From the NCBI GenBank assembly GCA_902609705.1, contig CACLSX010000005.1:1-46352 (forward strand): DNA of 46,352 bases, in the 5' to 3' direction. The notes below the pieces were generated by a model. It saw nothing but the letters and a program-made list of their open reading frames with translations. It did not search any database and was not told where the DNA came from. Positions 26,667-35,504 of the stretch are shown here, one piece after another. Source of the stretch: an uncultured Pelagibacteraceae bacterium (lineage in GTDB: Bacteria; Pseudomonadota; Alphaproteobacteria; Pelagibacterales; Pelagibacteraceae). The translations under genes were made by a program, and so were the position numbers. Numbering within the stretch: the stretch's first letter is position 1; every line of letters begins with the position of its first letter.

Positions 26667-27157
26667 TAAAATTTAAGACTTACTAAGTAAATTAATATCA
26701 TCGTATATAAACCTGCCATAATATCATCCATTATTATTCCAAAGAAGTTTTTATGTTCCTTATCGAAATAACTAACTGGAAAAGGTTTTACAATATCAAA
26801 AAATCTAAAAAAAATAAAAGAAAGTAAATAATATATTTCAACAGGTATACTTATTAGATTATGTGAAGAAAGGTAAACAATTAATATTAAAGGCATAGCT
26901 TGTCCCAAAACTTCATCAATTACAATTTGTCTAGGGTCTTTATTTTCAAACTCGGTTTCCGAGTCCATTACTGCGTAAAAGGAATAAAAAAAAATTATAG
27001 AATATAATATTAAAATATAATTTAGATTTTTAAATTGTAATACTTCGAATAATACATAAAGGATTATTAATGTGCTTAATGATGTAAAAGTTCCAGGAAT
27101 TTTAGAAATATATCCATTTCCAAAAAAAGTTGATATTAATACATTAATTTTTTTCAT
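26666..27157 (-). CDS. pgpA: Phosphatidylglycerophosphatase A
   Basis: It dephosphorylates phosphatidylglycerol phosphate, the last step to phosphatidylglycerol, in the inner membrane, downstream of the CdsA product. It has 163 residues. Recognisable segments are GNGYISKIPGTFTSL near the N-terminus, DPRQIVIDEVLGQAM in the middle, and RFFDIVKPFPVSYFDKEHKNFFGIIMDDIMAGLY at the end. Several membrane helices lie between. I chose ATG 27157, which makes an ATGA overlap with the ispDF stop, over the upstream TTG at 27172. Confidence 0.92.
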   Translation of the reverse strand: MKKINVLISTFFGNGYISKIPGTFTSLSTLIILYVLFEVLQFKNLNYILILYSIIFFYSFYAVMDSETEFENKDPRQIVIDEVLGQAMPLILIVYLSSHNLISIPVEIYYLLSFIFFRFFDIVKPFPVSYFDKEHKNFFGIIMDDIMAGLYTMILIYLVSLKF

Positions 27158-28254
27158 TTTGATAAAGAACAAATTACTTCACAGGCAATAGCTTGTTCTT
27201 TTCCGATTATACCTAGTTTTTCAACAGTTTTACCTTTTAAATTTATTAAATTTCTATTTACAGATAACAAATTTGATAATGATTTTATTATTTTATTTCT
27301 AATTCTAGAAACTTTAGGATTTTCACATATTAGATTTATATCTATATTATTTATTGAAAAGTTATTATGATTTAATAATTTAAGAACCGGAGTAAGCATA
27401 TTCTTAGACCTTATATTTTTAAATTTACTTGAATTACTCGGGAAAAGTGTACCGATATCGCTTTTTCTCATAGCCCCTAGCAAACTATCAATTATAGCAT
27501 GGAGAATTACATCTCCATCAGAATGACCTTTAAGACCTGAATGAAAAGGAATTTTCACTCCACCAAGAAAAAGTTTTTTATTTTTAACTAATCTATGTAT
27601 ATCAAAACCTATCCCATAATAGGTTTCTAATTTTAAGTATTTTAAATCGTTTACTGTTGTTATTTTAAAATTATTTTTATCTCCAAGAATAAATTTAATT
27701 TTCTTATTATTATTCAGGTAAAGACTAGCTTCATCAGTAATCTTTTCTTTATTATTTTTATATAATTTAAAAAGTTCATTGAAATTAAAGCATTGAGGTG
27801 TTTGAGTTAATAAGATTTTGTCGCGATTTAAATTATTTATTTTATTATTATTTCTATATTTTACTGAATTTTCTGATTTTAAATAAGGAACTACTGCATT
27901 GTTATTTTTTAAATTATTTTTTAATTTTCTCAATAAATTTATTGATAAATTTGGTCTTGCAGCGTCATGAATATATACATTTTTAATTTTTTTATTCTTT
28001 AAAAAATGTAATGCATTTTCAGTAGAATTATGTCTCTCTATTCCGCCATTTATTATATCAACATTTTTGTATTTTGTTTTTTTAATTTTTTTATTTGTGA
28101 CTACTAAAATTCTTTTAAAAAATTTTGAGTCTTGAGCAATTTCTAAAGAATGCTCAAATAAAGGCTTATTTTTATACGTTATAAATTGTTTATTAATTTT
28201 TGATTTAAATCTCTTACTTTTTCCTGCACTTAATAATATAAAACAATCACTCAT
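27154..28254 (-). CDS. ispDF: Bifunctional IspD/IspF (MEP pathway)
   Basis: A fusion enzyme performing two non-consecutive steps of isoprenoid synthesis: cytidylylation of methylerythritol phosphate (IspD) and cyclisation to MEcPP (IspF). It has 366 residues. The N-terminal IspD part (about 1 to 210) has ILLSAGKSKRFKSKINKQF, VYIHDAARPNLS and ILLTQTPQCFN with TDEASL. The IspF part (about 213 to 366) has GIGFDIHRLV with metal ligands D and H, GLKGHSDGDVILHAIIDSLLGA and the C-terminal TVEKLGIIGKEQAIACEV. The IspDF fusion is common in alphaproteobacteria. It diverges from ntrY across 36 bases. Confidence 0.96.
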   Translation of the reverse strand: MSDCFILLSAGKSKRFKSKINKQFITYKNKPLFEHSLEIAQDSKFFKRILVVTNKKIKKTKYKNVDIINGGIERHNSTENALHFLKNKKIKNVYIHDAARPNLSINLLRKLKNNLKNNNAVVPYLKSENSVKYRNNNKINNLNRDKILLTQTPQCFNFNELFKLYKNNKEKITDEASLYLNNNKKIKFILGDKNNFKITTVNDLKYLKLETYYGIGFDIHRLVKNKKLFLGGVKIPFHSGLKGHSDGDVILHAIIDSLLGAMRKSDIGTLFPSNSSKFKNIRSKNMLTPVLKLLNHNNFSINNIDINLICENPKVSRIRNKIIKSLSNLLSVNRNLINLKGKTVEKLGIIGKEQAIACEVICSLSK

Positions 28255-28290
28255 GTATTTATTTATAAATTTTTAATATATTCATAGTTT

Positions 28291-30063
28291 ATGATAGCTT
28301 TTATAAAAAGAAATCTATTTATAATAATATTATTTCTTCTAACTCTATTACTATCTTTTATTACCTTTTTAACATTTATTGGACGAAGTTTTATTGAGTT
28401 AAATCAACAAAATTTACAATTTGTTCTAATTTTAAACATTGCTTTTTTATTATTATTTTTTATCTTAATTTTTGTTGATGTCAAAAATTCAATTAAAAAT
28501 AATATAAATGTAAGAGGATCAGTCGCAAACAGAAAATATATAATTTCTTTTGGTTTATTTACATTAATTCCATCATTACTTATTGCAATATTTTCTTTGT
28601 TTATTTTTTCATTCGCTCTTGAAAAATACTTTGACAAAAAAATTACTACTGCAGTTAACAACTCATATGAAATTGCAAAAAATTATGTTGATGAAAAAAG
28701 GAATAAAATCCAATCAGAAATAGTTTTAATCGCTTTTGATTTAAATAAATATTATAATGTATACAAAAATGATTTAAATCGATTTAAATCATTTTTAAAT
28801 ACTCAAAATTTAATTAGAGATATAGATAAACTTTATCTAATTAATTCTGCTGGAGAATTAATTATAGCAGCAAATAATTCTAAATATATTAAAATAGAAG
28901 ACCAGGCTATTGAAATGGTAAGATCGGATGATAGACCCTTGAAGATTATAAATGCTGCTGAAAATAGATCTGCTGCTGTAATAAGATTACAAAATTTTGA
29001 TGACACTTTTTTATATGTTGTTAAAAGTTTGGATAAAAATATATCTAATTATTTAATTGAGTCCGAAGAAGCAGTAAATTTTTATTATACCGTAGAAAAT
29101 CAAAGTTTAGGCATTAGAATTTCATTTGCTATAATTTATATTTCTTTAGTAACGCTATTATTGTTTTTATCCATAACAATAGCAATACGATTTTCTTCAA
29201 GATTTTTTATTTCTATCAATAACCTAATATCAGCATCAGAGAGAATAGGAAAAGGAAATCTAAATGTGAAGGTTCCTGAACTTAAAGCCGATAGAGAAAT
29301 GGAATTATTAAATAAAAATTTTAATTCTATGATTGAAAAATTAAAGAATCAGCAAGATAAGCTATTATCTAATGAGAGACATGAAGCGTGGGAAACCGTC
29401 GCAAGAAAGATGGCACATGAAATTAAAAATCCACTAACACCAATCCAATTAACAATTGATAATCTAAATTCAAAATATTTACCAGAATTAAATGATGAAA
29501 AAAAAGAAAAATTTCAAGCAAATTTAAAAACAATCTTAAAACAGATTCAACAAATAGAAAATTTAGTTAATGAATTCTCTGATTTTGCTAGAATGCCCAA
29601 ACCTCTCATTAAAAATAATGATTTAATAAAAGTATTAGATGAAAATATTAATCTATTAAAAAAATTGGATAATTCAATTAATTTTAATATTAATAACAAA
29701 ACTGGAAAAAAAGTTATAACTAATTTTGATAATGAGCAATTTAATAGATTATTTTTTAATTTGATAAAAAATTCTATTGAAAGTATTCAAGAGAAAGCTA
29801 AAAAAACCAATAAATCATTGAAAAATATTGATATAGAAATAAATCAAAGAAGAGACTATATAACAATCAACTTATTAGATACAGGTGAAGGTTTTAAGGA
29901 CAAAAAAACCAAGGATATTATTAGACCATATTATACAACTAAAGAAAAAGGTACTGGCTTAGGATTATCAATAGTAGATAAAATAATAAATGACCATAAT
30001 GGATCAATTAAATTCTTAAACACAAATAATGGAGCTAAAGTTCAGATAATACTTCCAAAGTAA
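28291..30063 (+). CDS. ntrY: NtrY-type sensor histidine kinase
   Basis: Membrane sensor kinase of the NtrY/NtrX pair, 590 residues. There are three N-terminal membrane helices (about residues 7 to 30, 42 to 62, 83 to 112), a periplasmic or sensor region (about 115 to 275), a further helix (about 278 to 300), and a HAMP linker (ISASERIGKGNLNVKVPELKADREM). The HisKA domain follows (RHEAWETVARKMAHEIKNPLTP split around the phosphoacceptor H of AHEIKNP), then the ATPase N box NLIKNSIESIQ, G1 LLDTGEGF and G2 KGTGLGLSIV. Typical NtrY (over 700 residues) has a PAS domain between HAMP and HisKA; here they join directly, so that sensor input seems lost. The stop is 3 bases before ntrX. Confidence 0.93.
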   Translation: MIAFIKRNLFIIILFLLTLLLSFITFLTFIGRSFIELNQQNLQFVLILNIAFLLLFFILIFVDVKNSIKNNINVRGSVANRKYIISFGLFTLIPSLLIAIFSLFIFSFALEKYFDKKITTAVNNSYEIAKNYVDEKRNKIQSEIVLIAFDLNKYYNVYKNDLNRFKSFLNTQNLIRDIDKLYLINSAGELIIAANNSKYIKIEDQAIEMVRSDDRPLKIINAAENRSAAVIRLQNFDDTFLYVVKSLDKNISNYLIESEEAVNFYYTVENQSLGIRISFAIIYISLVTLLLFLSITIAIRFSSRFFISINNLISASERIGKGNLNVKVPELKADREMELLNKNFNSMIEKLKNQQDKLLSNERHEAWETVARKMAHEIKNPLTPIQLTIDNLNSKYLPELNDEKKEKFQANLKTILKQIQQIENLVNEFSDFARMPKPLIKNNDLIKVLDENINLLKKLDNSINFNINNKTGKKVITNFDNEQFNRLFFNLIKNSIESIQEKAKKTNKSLKNIDIEINQRRDYITINLLDTGEGFKDKKTKDIIRPYYTTKEKGTGLGLSIVDKIINDHNGSIKFLNTNNGAKVQIILPK

Positions 30064-30066
30064 TTC

Positions 30067-31422
30067 ATGGCAACAGAAATATTAATTATTGATGATAATG
30101 CGGATATAAGAAATATTCTTGATGAGTTAATCCAAGATGCTGGCTATAAAACAAGATTAGCCGCAAATTTCAATCAAGGACTTTCAGAAATAGACAAAAA
30201 ATTACCAGATGTTGCTATCATTGATGTAAAATTAGATAAAGGCGATAATGATGGTATTCAATTACTTGAACATATCAAAACAAAAAATACGGATATTCCA
30301 GTCATTATAATTTCAGGACATGCAAATATTGAAATGGCTATAAATTCTCTAAGATCTGGAGCTTTTGAATTTATTCAAAAACCTTTTGATAAAGAAAGAT
30401 TATTAAATTTTGTTAAAAGAGCTGTTGAAAATTTTAATTTAAAAAAAGAAAATAAATCTTTATCTAATAAATTATTTCATTCTTTTGAAATTATTGGTAA
30501 AAGCACAAATATTACCTCCATAAAAGAACAGATACAAAAACTTTCACAATCTGAAAGTAGAGTTTTTATAAGTGGACCAACTGGATCAGGAAAAGAGTTG
30601 ATTTCAAGAAAAATTTATAAAAATTCTAAACGTTCGAAAGGACCATTCATAATCATTAATGGTGCATTATTAGACTCGAAAAAATATGAGTTAGAACTTT
30701 TTGGTGAAGAAAGAAAAGATGGTTCTATAGTCTATGGCGCATTAGAAAAAGCGTCTGGTGGAGTATTATTAATAGACGAAGTGACTGAAATTCCACTAGA
30801 AACACAATCAAAAATTTTAAGAGTTGTAATAGATCAAAAGTTTAAGAGAATTAATAGTAATCACGACATAAAAGTTGATGTTAGAATTATTTGTGCTTCT
30901 AGTAAAAATATTAACTATGAGATAAAAAACGGAAATTTTCGTGAAGACTTATTTCATAGATTAAATGTATTTAATATTGAAATAGAACCATTAAACAGGA
31001 GAATAGAAGACATACCATTGTTAGTTGAATATTTTATAAAAAGTATATGCGAAACGTATAATTACAAAAAATTTAAAATCAAAGATGATAATTATCTATT
31101 AAATTATGATTGGCCAGGAAATGTAAGAGAATTACGTAATCTTATTGAAAGAATTGCAATTCTATCGCCTGGAAATGACGAGGAAAAAATTTTAAATATT
31201 ATTAAAGAATCTCTTTCTAAATCATCAAATGAAACTTTTTCAGTTGCTGATAATTTGTCTATACCATTAAGAGAAGCGAGAGAAAATTTCGAAAAAGAAT
31301 ATTTAATATCTCAAATAAAAAAATTTGGTGGAAATATATCAAAAACTGCAAAATTTGTTGGTATGGAAAGATCTGCACTTCATAGAAAGCTAAAATTATT
31401 AGGCGTTAAGGATCTTAACTAA
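30067..31422 (+). CDS. ntrX: NtrX-type response regulator lacking the GAFTGA loop
   Basis: Response regulator of 451 residues. The receiver domain (1 to about 125) has acidic D9/D10, phosphoacceptor D53 (AIIDVKLD) and lysine in FIQKPFD. The AAA+ domain has Walker A GPTGSGKE (about residue 173 on), Walker B GGVLLIDEV and an arginine region FREDLFHRLNVF. The Fis-type helix-turn-helix is NISKTAKFVGMERSALHRKLKLLG. Between ELELFG and the Walker B segment, sigma-54 activators carry GAFTGA; here the segment reads EERKDGSIVYGALEKASGG, so the sigma-54 contact is missing. It probably acts on the housekeeping polymerase or as a repressor (inference). It shares one base with trkA. Confidence 0.93.
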   Translation: MATEILIIDDNADIRNILDELIQDAGYKTRLAANFNQGLSEIDKKLPDVAIIDVKLDKGDNDGIQLLEHIKTKNTDIPVIIISGHANIEMAINSLRSGAFEFIQKPFDKERLLNFVKRAVENFNLKKENKSLSNKLFHSFEIIGKSTNITSIKEQIQKLSQSESRVFISGPTGSGKELISRKIYKNSKRSKGPFIIINGALLDSKKYELELFGEERKDGSIVYGALEKASGGVLLIDEVTEIPLETQSKILRVVIDQKFKRINSNHDIKVDVRIICASSKNINYEIKNGNFREDLFHRLNVFNIEIEPLNRRIEDIPLLVEYFIKSICETYNYKKFKIKDDNYLLNYDWPGNVRELRNLIERIAILSPGNDEEKILNIIKESLSKSSNETFSVADNLSIPLREARENFEKEYLISQIKKFGGNISKTAKFVGMERSALHRKLKLLGVKDLN

Positions 31423-32795
31423 TGAATATAATAATTTGTGGTGCTGGCAGAGTAGGTTTTACTATAGCTAAACAACTAACTGAGCAAAATCATTCTATAA
31501 CTGTTATTGATCAATCAAGTGAAGATATTCAAAAAATTAACGAGACTCTCGATGTTAAAGCTATTGTGGGTAAAGCAACTTCTCCTGAAATTTTAGACAG
31601 GGCCAATACGGCAGAAGCCGATATGTTAATAGCAGTTACAAGAAATGATGAAATAAATATGCTTATTTGTCAAATAGCATATTCATTGTTCAAAGTACCA
31701 AAAAAAATTGCTCGAATCAGATCTCAGGAATATTTAGATCCCAAATTTTCAAAATTATTTAATAAAGAAAATTTACCAATAGATTATGTTATTTCTCCAG
31801 AGCTAGAAATTGCTAAATCACTTCAAAGAAAGCTAGAAGCACCAGGAGCTTTAGATAATGTACCATTTGCAGAAAATAAAATAAGATTATTAGAAATTCT
31901 AATTGATGAAAAATGTCCAATTCATGAAACTAAATTAAAAGAATTAACAAATAAATTTCCAAATTTAAATGCATATATTTTAGGTGTTATCAGAGAAGAA
32001 AGTTTTAAAATATTAAAGAAAGACGATAAACTTCAACATAACGATAAAGCTTACGTTATTGTAAACTCAAATCAAATGGAAGAGACTCTTAAAGTCTTTG
32101 GACACAATGAAAAAATTGCAAATAAGATACTTATTATTGGTGGCGGCAATATTGGATTTAATCTTGCCTCAAACATCGAAAACAATTTTGAAGAGGCCAG
32201 AGTAAAAATTATTGAGAAAGATAAAAATAGAGCCGAATATATTGCAAATTATTTAAATGATACAATTGTTATAAATGGAAATGGTTTGGATGAAGACGTA
32301 TTAAATGAAGCTAATTTAGACGAAGTCGAAACTGTATTAGCTTTAACAAATGACGATGAAGATAATCTTATGGTAAGCGTTCTTGTCGAGAAATTCTCAA
32401 AAAACAAAAGAACTATGGCTTTAGTTAATAAACCTAATTATTCACTTTTACAATCCTCTCTAAAAATTGATGATCTAATTGATCCTAGAATGAGTACAGT
32501 TTCTAGTATATTGAAACATGTCCATAAAGGTACAATTGAGAATGCTTACACAATCTTAAACGGTGAATACGAAGTTATCGAAGCTGATATTTTGGAGACA
32601 TCAGAATTAGTTAATAAAGAGTTAAAAAATGCAGATTTACCAGATGAAATTCGTGTGGGTGCAATTTTAAGAGATAATAAGTTTATACTTCCTTCATCTA
32701 AATATACATTTCAGAAAGATGATACAGTTGTATTGTTAGCTAAAAGAGACCAATTACCTTTAGTGGAAAATTTATTTAGAATTAGCTCTATCTAA
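31422..32795 (+). CDS. trkA: Trk potassium uptake regulator TrkA
   Basis: Cytoplasmic NAD(H)/nucleotide-binding gating subunit of the Trk potassium transporter. It has 457 residues in two copies of RCK_N plus RCK_C. The first Rossmann motif is IIICGAGRVGFTIAKQL (residues 3 to 19) with acidic V-I-D-Q after it; the second is ILIIGGGNIGFNLA (about residue 235 on). C-terminal subdomains follow each (for example EVRVGAILRDNKFILPS-like PDEIRVGAILRDNKFILPS). It lies directly behind ntrX, an arrangement conserved in alphaproteobacteria, and trkH follows after 3 bases. Confidence 0.95.
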   Translation: MNIIICGAGRVGFTIAKQLTEQNHSITVIDQSSEDIQKINETLDVKAIVGKATSPEILDRANTAEADMLIAVTRNDEINMLICQIAYSLFKVPKKIARIRSQEYLDPKFSKLFNKENLPIDYVISPELEIAKSLQRKLEAPGALDNVPFAENKIRLLEILIDEKCPIHETKLKELTNKFPNLNAYILGVIREESFKILKKDDKLQHNDKAYVIVNSNQMEETLKVFGHNEKIANKILIIGGGNIGFNLASNIENNFEEARVKIIEKDKNRAEYIANYLNDTIVINGNGLDEDVLNEANLDEVETVLALTNDDEDNLMVSVLVEKFSKNKRTMALVNKPNYSLLQSSLKIDDLIDPRMSTVSSILKHVHKGTIENAYTILNGEYEVIEADILETSELVNKELKNADLPDEIRVGAILRDNKFILPSSKYTFQKDDTVVLLAKRDQLPLVENLFRISSI

Positions 32796-32798
32796 TAA

Positions 32799-34208
32799 AT
32801 GAATATTTTCAGCCTAAAATATTTTGGTATTTTTTTTATTATTATAAGTTTTTTCTCATTTTTTAATATTATTTATTCTTATTATTTTAATCTTTTAGAT
32901 AATCTTAGAAGTTATATTTTTACATTTTCAATAACTCTAATAATTGGACTTTTTTTTATTTTATTTAAAAAATACAAATATGAGAAAATTAACTTGTTTG
33001 AGAGAATTCTAATAGTTTTAACTGGTTATCTAATCTTGCCTGCCACAATATCTTTACCTTATTACTTAAATATAGATAGTTTAGGTTTAATTAATTGTTA
33101 TTTCGAGGCTATTTCTGGTTTTACTTCCACAGGATTTACGATTTTTAATGATTTGAAACAATTAGATCAAACATTAATTTTGTGGAGATCAAGTTCACAA
33201 TGGATAGGTGGTTTATATTTTTTATTTTCAATATTATTACTTATAGATGTATTTGATGAAAATTTAAAAAGATCTTTGACAAATTATATCTCTTTAAATT
33301 CTTCAGAGATATTTAAACAGGTATTTAAAATAATAGTTATCTACCTATCTATGACAATTTTAATATTTTTTATGTTGAAATTAGTAAATATAAGATCTTA
33401 TGATGCTTATAACTATTCTCTTACAATAATATCATCTGGTGGATTTTTACCTAATAATAATTTTGACACCACTTTTATAACAGACATAAGTAAAATTATT
33501 CTATCGATATCGATGTTATTTTCTTTTTTTAGTCTTTTTTTTATTTTTAATCTTATTTTTTTTAAGAAAAAAAATATTAATTATTTAAGTGAAGATATTA
33601 ATATTTTAATTTATCTTTTAATCGTAATTGTATTATCGTTTATTTTTTTTAATTATGATAACAATTTTTTGAATGTTCTAGTATCTATTTCAAGTAGTGT
33701 TTCAAATATAGGAATTTCATTTGAACAAATACCTAAAAATCTTGTTTTTGTTTTTCTTATACTCGTAATACTTGGTGGTTCTTTTTTTTCAACTAGCTCT
33801 GGTCTGAGAGTAATCAAAGTTTTAACTTTAGTTAAATTTTCTTTAAATAATTTGTTATCTCATTCAAAACCAAACCAAATTTATTCAAATAAATTATCAT
33901 TAAATAAAATTAGTGCTAATATTAATGATATCAATAAATATTTTTTTGCAATAATCATTTTTATATTTTCTTTATTCTTAATAACAATACTGCTGACTAT
34001 TTCTAATTTAGATTTTGAAGTATCTTTTAAATTAGGCATTTTAACTTTAATGAATACTGTTAATTCTGAAATGTATATTTTAGCAAACCTAGATTTTTAC
34101 AATTTTAATATATTCAGTAAAATTTCATTAATTATTTTTATGATTATTGGAAGAATCGAACTATTATCTGTGATTATTTTATTAAAAAAATTTCTTTTCA
34201 AAAATTAA
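32799..34208 (+). CDS. trkH: Trk potassium transporter membrane subunit TrkH
   Basis: Membrane pore subunit for potassium uptake, 469 residues, made of repeated M1-P-M2 units. The P-loop glycine regions are visible: EAISGFTSTGFTIF (first), TIISSGGFLPNNN (second), SSSVSNIGISF (third) and a weaker fourth near TLMNTVNSEM. SSSQWIGGLYFL and GGSFFSTSSGLRVIKVL are further TrkH signatures. It works with TrkA encoded just upstream. Very high T content reflects hydrophobic codons. The tRNA-Arg follows 24 bases after the stop. Confidence 0.94.
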   Translation: MNIFSLKYFGIFFIIISFFSFFNIIYSYYFNLLDNLRSYIFTFSITLIIGLFFILFKKYKYEKINLFERILIVLTGYLILPATISLPYYLNIDSLGLINCYFEAISGFTSTGFTIFNDLKQLDQTLILWRSSSQWIGGLYFLFSILLLIDVFDENLKRSLTNYISLNSSEIFKQVFKIIVIYLSMTILIFFMLKLVNIRSYDAYNYSLTIISSGGFLPNNNFDTTFITDISKIILSISMLFSFFSLFFIFNLIFFKKKNINYLSEDINILIYLLIVIVLSFIFFNYDNNFLNVLVSISSSVSNIGISFEQIPKNLVFVFLILVILGGSFFSTSSGLRVIKVLTLVKFSLNNLLSHSKPNQIYSNKLSLNKISANINDINKYFFAIIIFIFSLFLITILLTISNLDFEVSFKLGILTLMNTVNSEMYILANLDFYNFNIFSKISLIIFMIIGRIELLSVIILLKKFLFKN

Positions 34209-34232
34209 ATTAGTATTATAAGTCAATCTTAT

Positions 34233-34309
34233 GCGCTCTTAGCTCAGCTGGATAGAGCAACGGTTTTCTAAACCGTAGGTCGAAGGTTCGAATCCTTCAG
34301 AGCGCGCCA
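34233..34309 (+). tRNA. tRNA-Arg (anticodon TCT)
   Basis: A 77-base cloverleaf: acceptor stem GCGCTCT (34233-34239) pairs with AGAGCGC (34299-34305), followed by discriminator G and an encoded CCA. The D arm is GCTC...GAGC, the anticodon stem ACGGT/ACCGT encloses loop TTTCTAA giving anticodon TCT (reads AGA/AGG), and the T arm is GAAGG-TTCGAAT-CCTTC. AGA is the dominant arginine codon of this window, so this is a major tRNA. Confidence 0.97.
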
Positions 34310-34382
34310 TTAACCAAATAAGGTATAAATTTTGCGATTAATTTATTATTGATGCGTTTCATTGTTTCTGCTTTACTTGGAC

Positions 34383-34404
34383 AATTCAAAAATTAATTTG
34401 AATT
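34383..34404 (+). repeat. Inverted repeat upstream of aapJ (first dyad)
   Basis: AATTCAAA (34383-34390) and TTTGAATT (34397-34404) are perfect 8-base inverted repeats around a 6-base spacer. It is AT-only apart from one pair, so it is more plausibly a protein-binding dyad than a stable RNA hairpin. It abuts the palindrome at 34403-34420. Confidence 0.45.
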
Positions 34405-34420
34405 ATTTGTTAACAAATAA
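34403..34420 (+). promoter_or_regulatory. 18-base perfect palindrome before aapJ, possible operator
   Basis: TTATTTGTT followed by its exact reverse complement AACAAATAA, centred on GTTAAC, 20 bases upstream of the aapJ ATG and just before the Shine-Dalgarno site. Position and perfection suggest an operator, or an mRNA element that affects initiation. Candidate binders encoded nearby are NtrX and the XRE regulator at 39017; no site is known to me for either, so the link is speculative. Confidence 0.5.
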
Positions 34421-34426
34421 ATAAAC

Positions 34427-34433
34427 AAGAGGA
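34427..34433 (+). promoter_or_regulatory. Strong ribosome binding site for aapJ
   Basis: AAGAGGA ends 7 bases before the ATG at 34441. This is one of the few good Shine-Dalgarno sequences in the window and fits a highly expressed periplasmic binding protein. Confidence 0.7.
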
Positions 34434-34440
34434 ATAAATA

Positions 34441-35481
34441 ATGTTTAAATTAGTAAAACGATTGACTTCGATTGTTGCTATGTTTGCTGTTCTATTTACT
34501 TTTACAACAGAAACTATGGCTGCGAAAAAGTCAAAAACTCTTAAAAACACTCAAAAAAAAGGTTTTGTGAGATGTGGTGTTTCACAAGGTCTACCAGGAT
34601 TTTCTAATGCTGATGCTGCAGGAAACTGGACTGGTGTTGACGTTGATGTATGTCGAGCGGTAGCTGCTGCAGTGCTAGGTGATGCAAGTAAAGTTAAATT
34701 TACTCCACTGAGTGCTAAAGAAAGATTTACTGCATTAACATCTAATGAGATAGATATTCTATCTAGAAATACTACTTGGACACTTTCAAGGGATGCGGAT
34801 ATCGGTCTTACTTTCGTAGGAGTAAACTTCTATGACGGTCAAGGTTTTATGGTTAGAAAAAACTCAGGAATTTCGTCAGTGAATGATTTCAAAGCTGGTG
34901 TTTCTGCATGTACTAACCTTGGAACTACTACAGAGCTTAATATGAGAGATTTCTTTAATTCAAAAGGAATTAAATATGAGCCAGTCACTTTTGAAAAAGC
35001 TGACGAAGTTGTAGCTGCATATGATGCGGGAAGATGTGACACATACACTACAGATAAATCTGGTTTAGCTGCTCAAAGAATTAAATTAAGCAATCCAGAT
35101 GATCACATGGTATTACCTGAAACAATTTCAAAAGAGCCATTAGGCCCAGTTGTTAGACAAGGTGATTCTGTTTGGGAAGATATCGTAAGATGGTCACTAA
35201 ATACTATGATCGAAGCTGAAGAGTATGGCGTAACATCAGCAAATGCTGATATGATGAAAACTTCAGATAATCCAGCAGTAAAAAGATTAGTTGGTGCTGA
35301 AGGTGAATTAGGAGCTGCTCTAGGTTTAGATAATGAGTGGAGTTTAAGAATAATCAAGCAAGTTGGTAACTACGGTGAAAGCTATAAAAGAAATATAGCT
35401 GATACTGGAATTCTACCTGATAGAGGTCCAAATGAGTTATGGACAAAAGGTGGAATACTTTACGTACCACCAGCAAGATAA
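34441..35481 (+). CDS. aapJ: Polar/general L-amino acid ABC transporter, periplasmic binding protein
   Basis: Family 3 solute-binding protein of the AapJQMP system, which imports a range of L-amino acids. It has 346 residues, with a signal peptide ending at ETMAA-KKSK. Characteristic segments are KKGFVRCGVSQGLPGFSN, NWTGVDVDVCRAVAAAVLGD, RFTALTSNEIDILSRNTTWTLSRD, ACTNLGTTTELNMRDFF and GRCDTYTTDKSGLAAQR, and the C-terminus has the DTGILPDRGPNELW region typical of AapJ/YhdW. Base composition is less AT-rich than neighbours, as expected for a highly expressed gene. In SAR11 the homologue (called yhdW) is reported to respond to nitrogen limitation. It is flanked by dyads upstream and a hairpin terminator downstream. 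Confidence 0.95.
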   Translation: MFKLVKRLTSIVAMFAVLFTFTTETMAAKKSKTLKNTQKKGFVRCGVSQGLPGFSNADAAGNWTGVDVDVCRAVAAAVLGDASKVKFTPLSAKERFTALTSNEIDILSRNTTWTLSRDADIGLTFVGVNFYDGQGFMVRKNSGISSVNDFKAGVSACTNLGTTTELNMRDFFNSKGIKYEPVTFEKADEVVAAYDAGRCDTYTTDKSGLAAQRIKLSNPDDHMVLPETISKEPLGPVVRQGDSVWEDIVRWSLNTMIEAEEYGVTSANADMMKTSDNPAVKRLVGAEGELGAALGLDNEWSLRIIKQVGNYGESYKRNIADTGILPDRGPNELWTKGGILYVPPAR

Positions 35482-35504
35482 TTCTTTTTAAAAAGAACAT
35501 AAAG

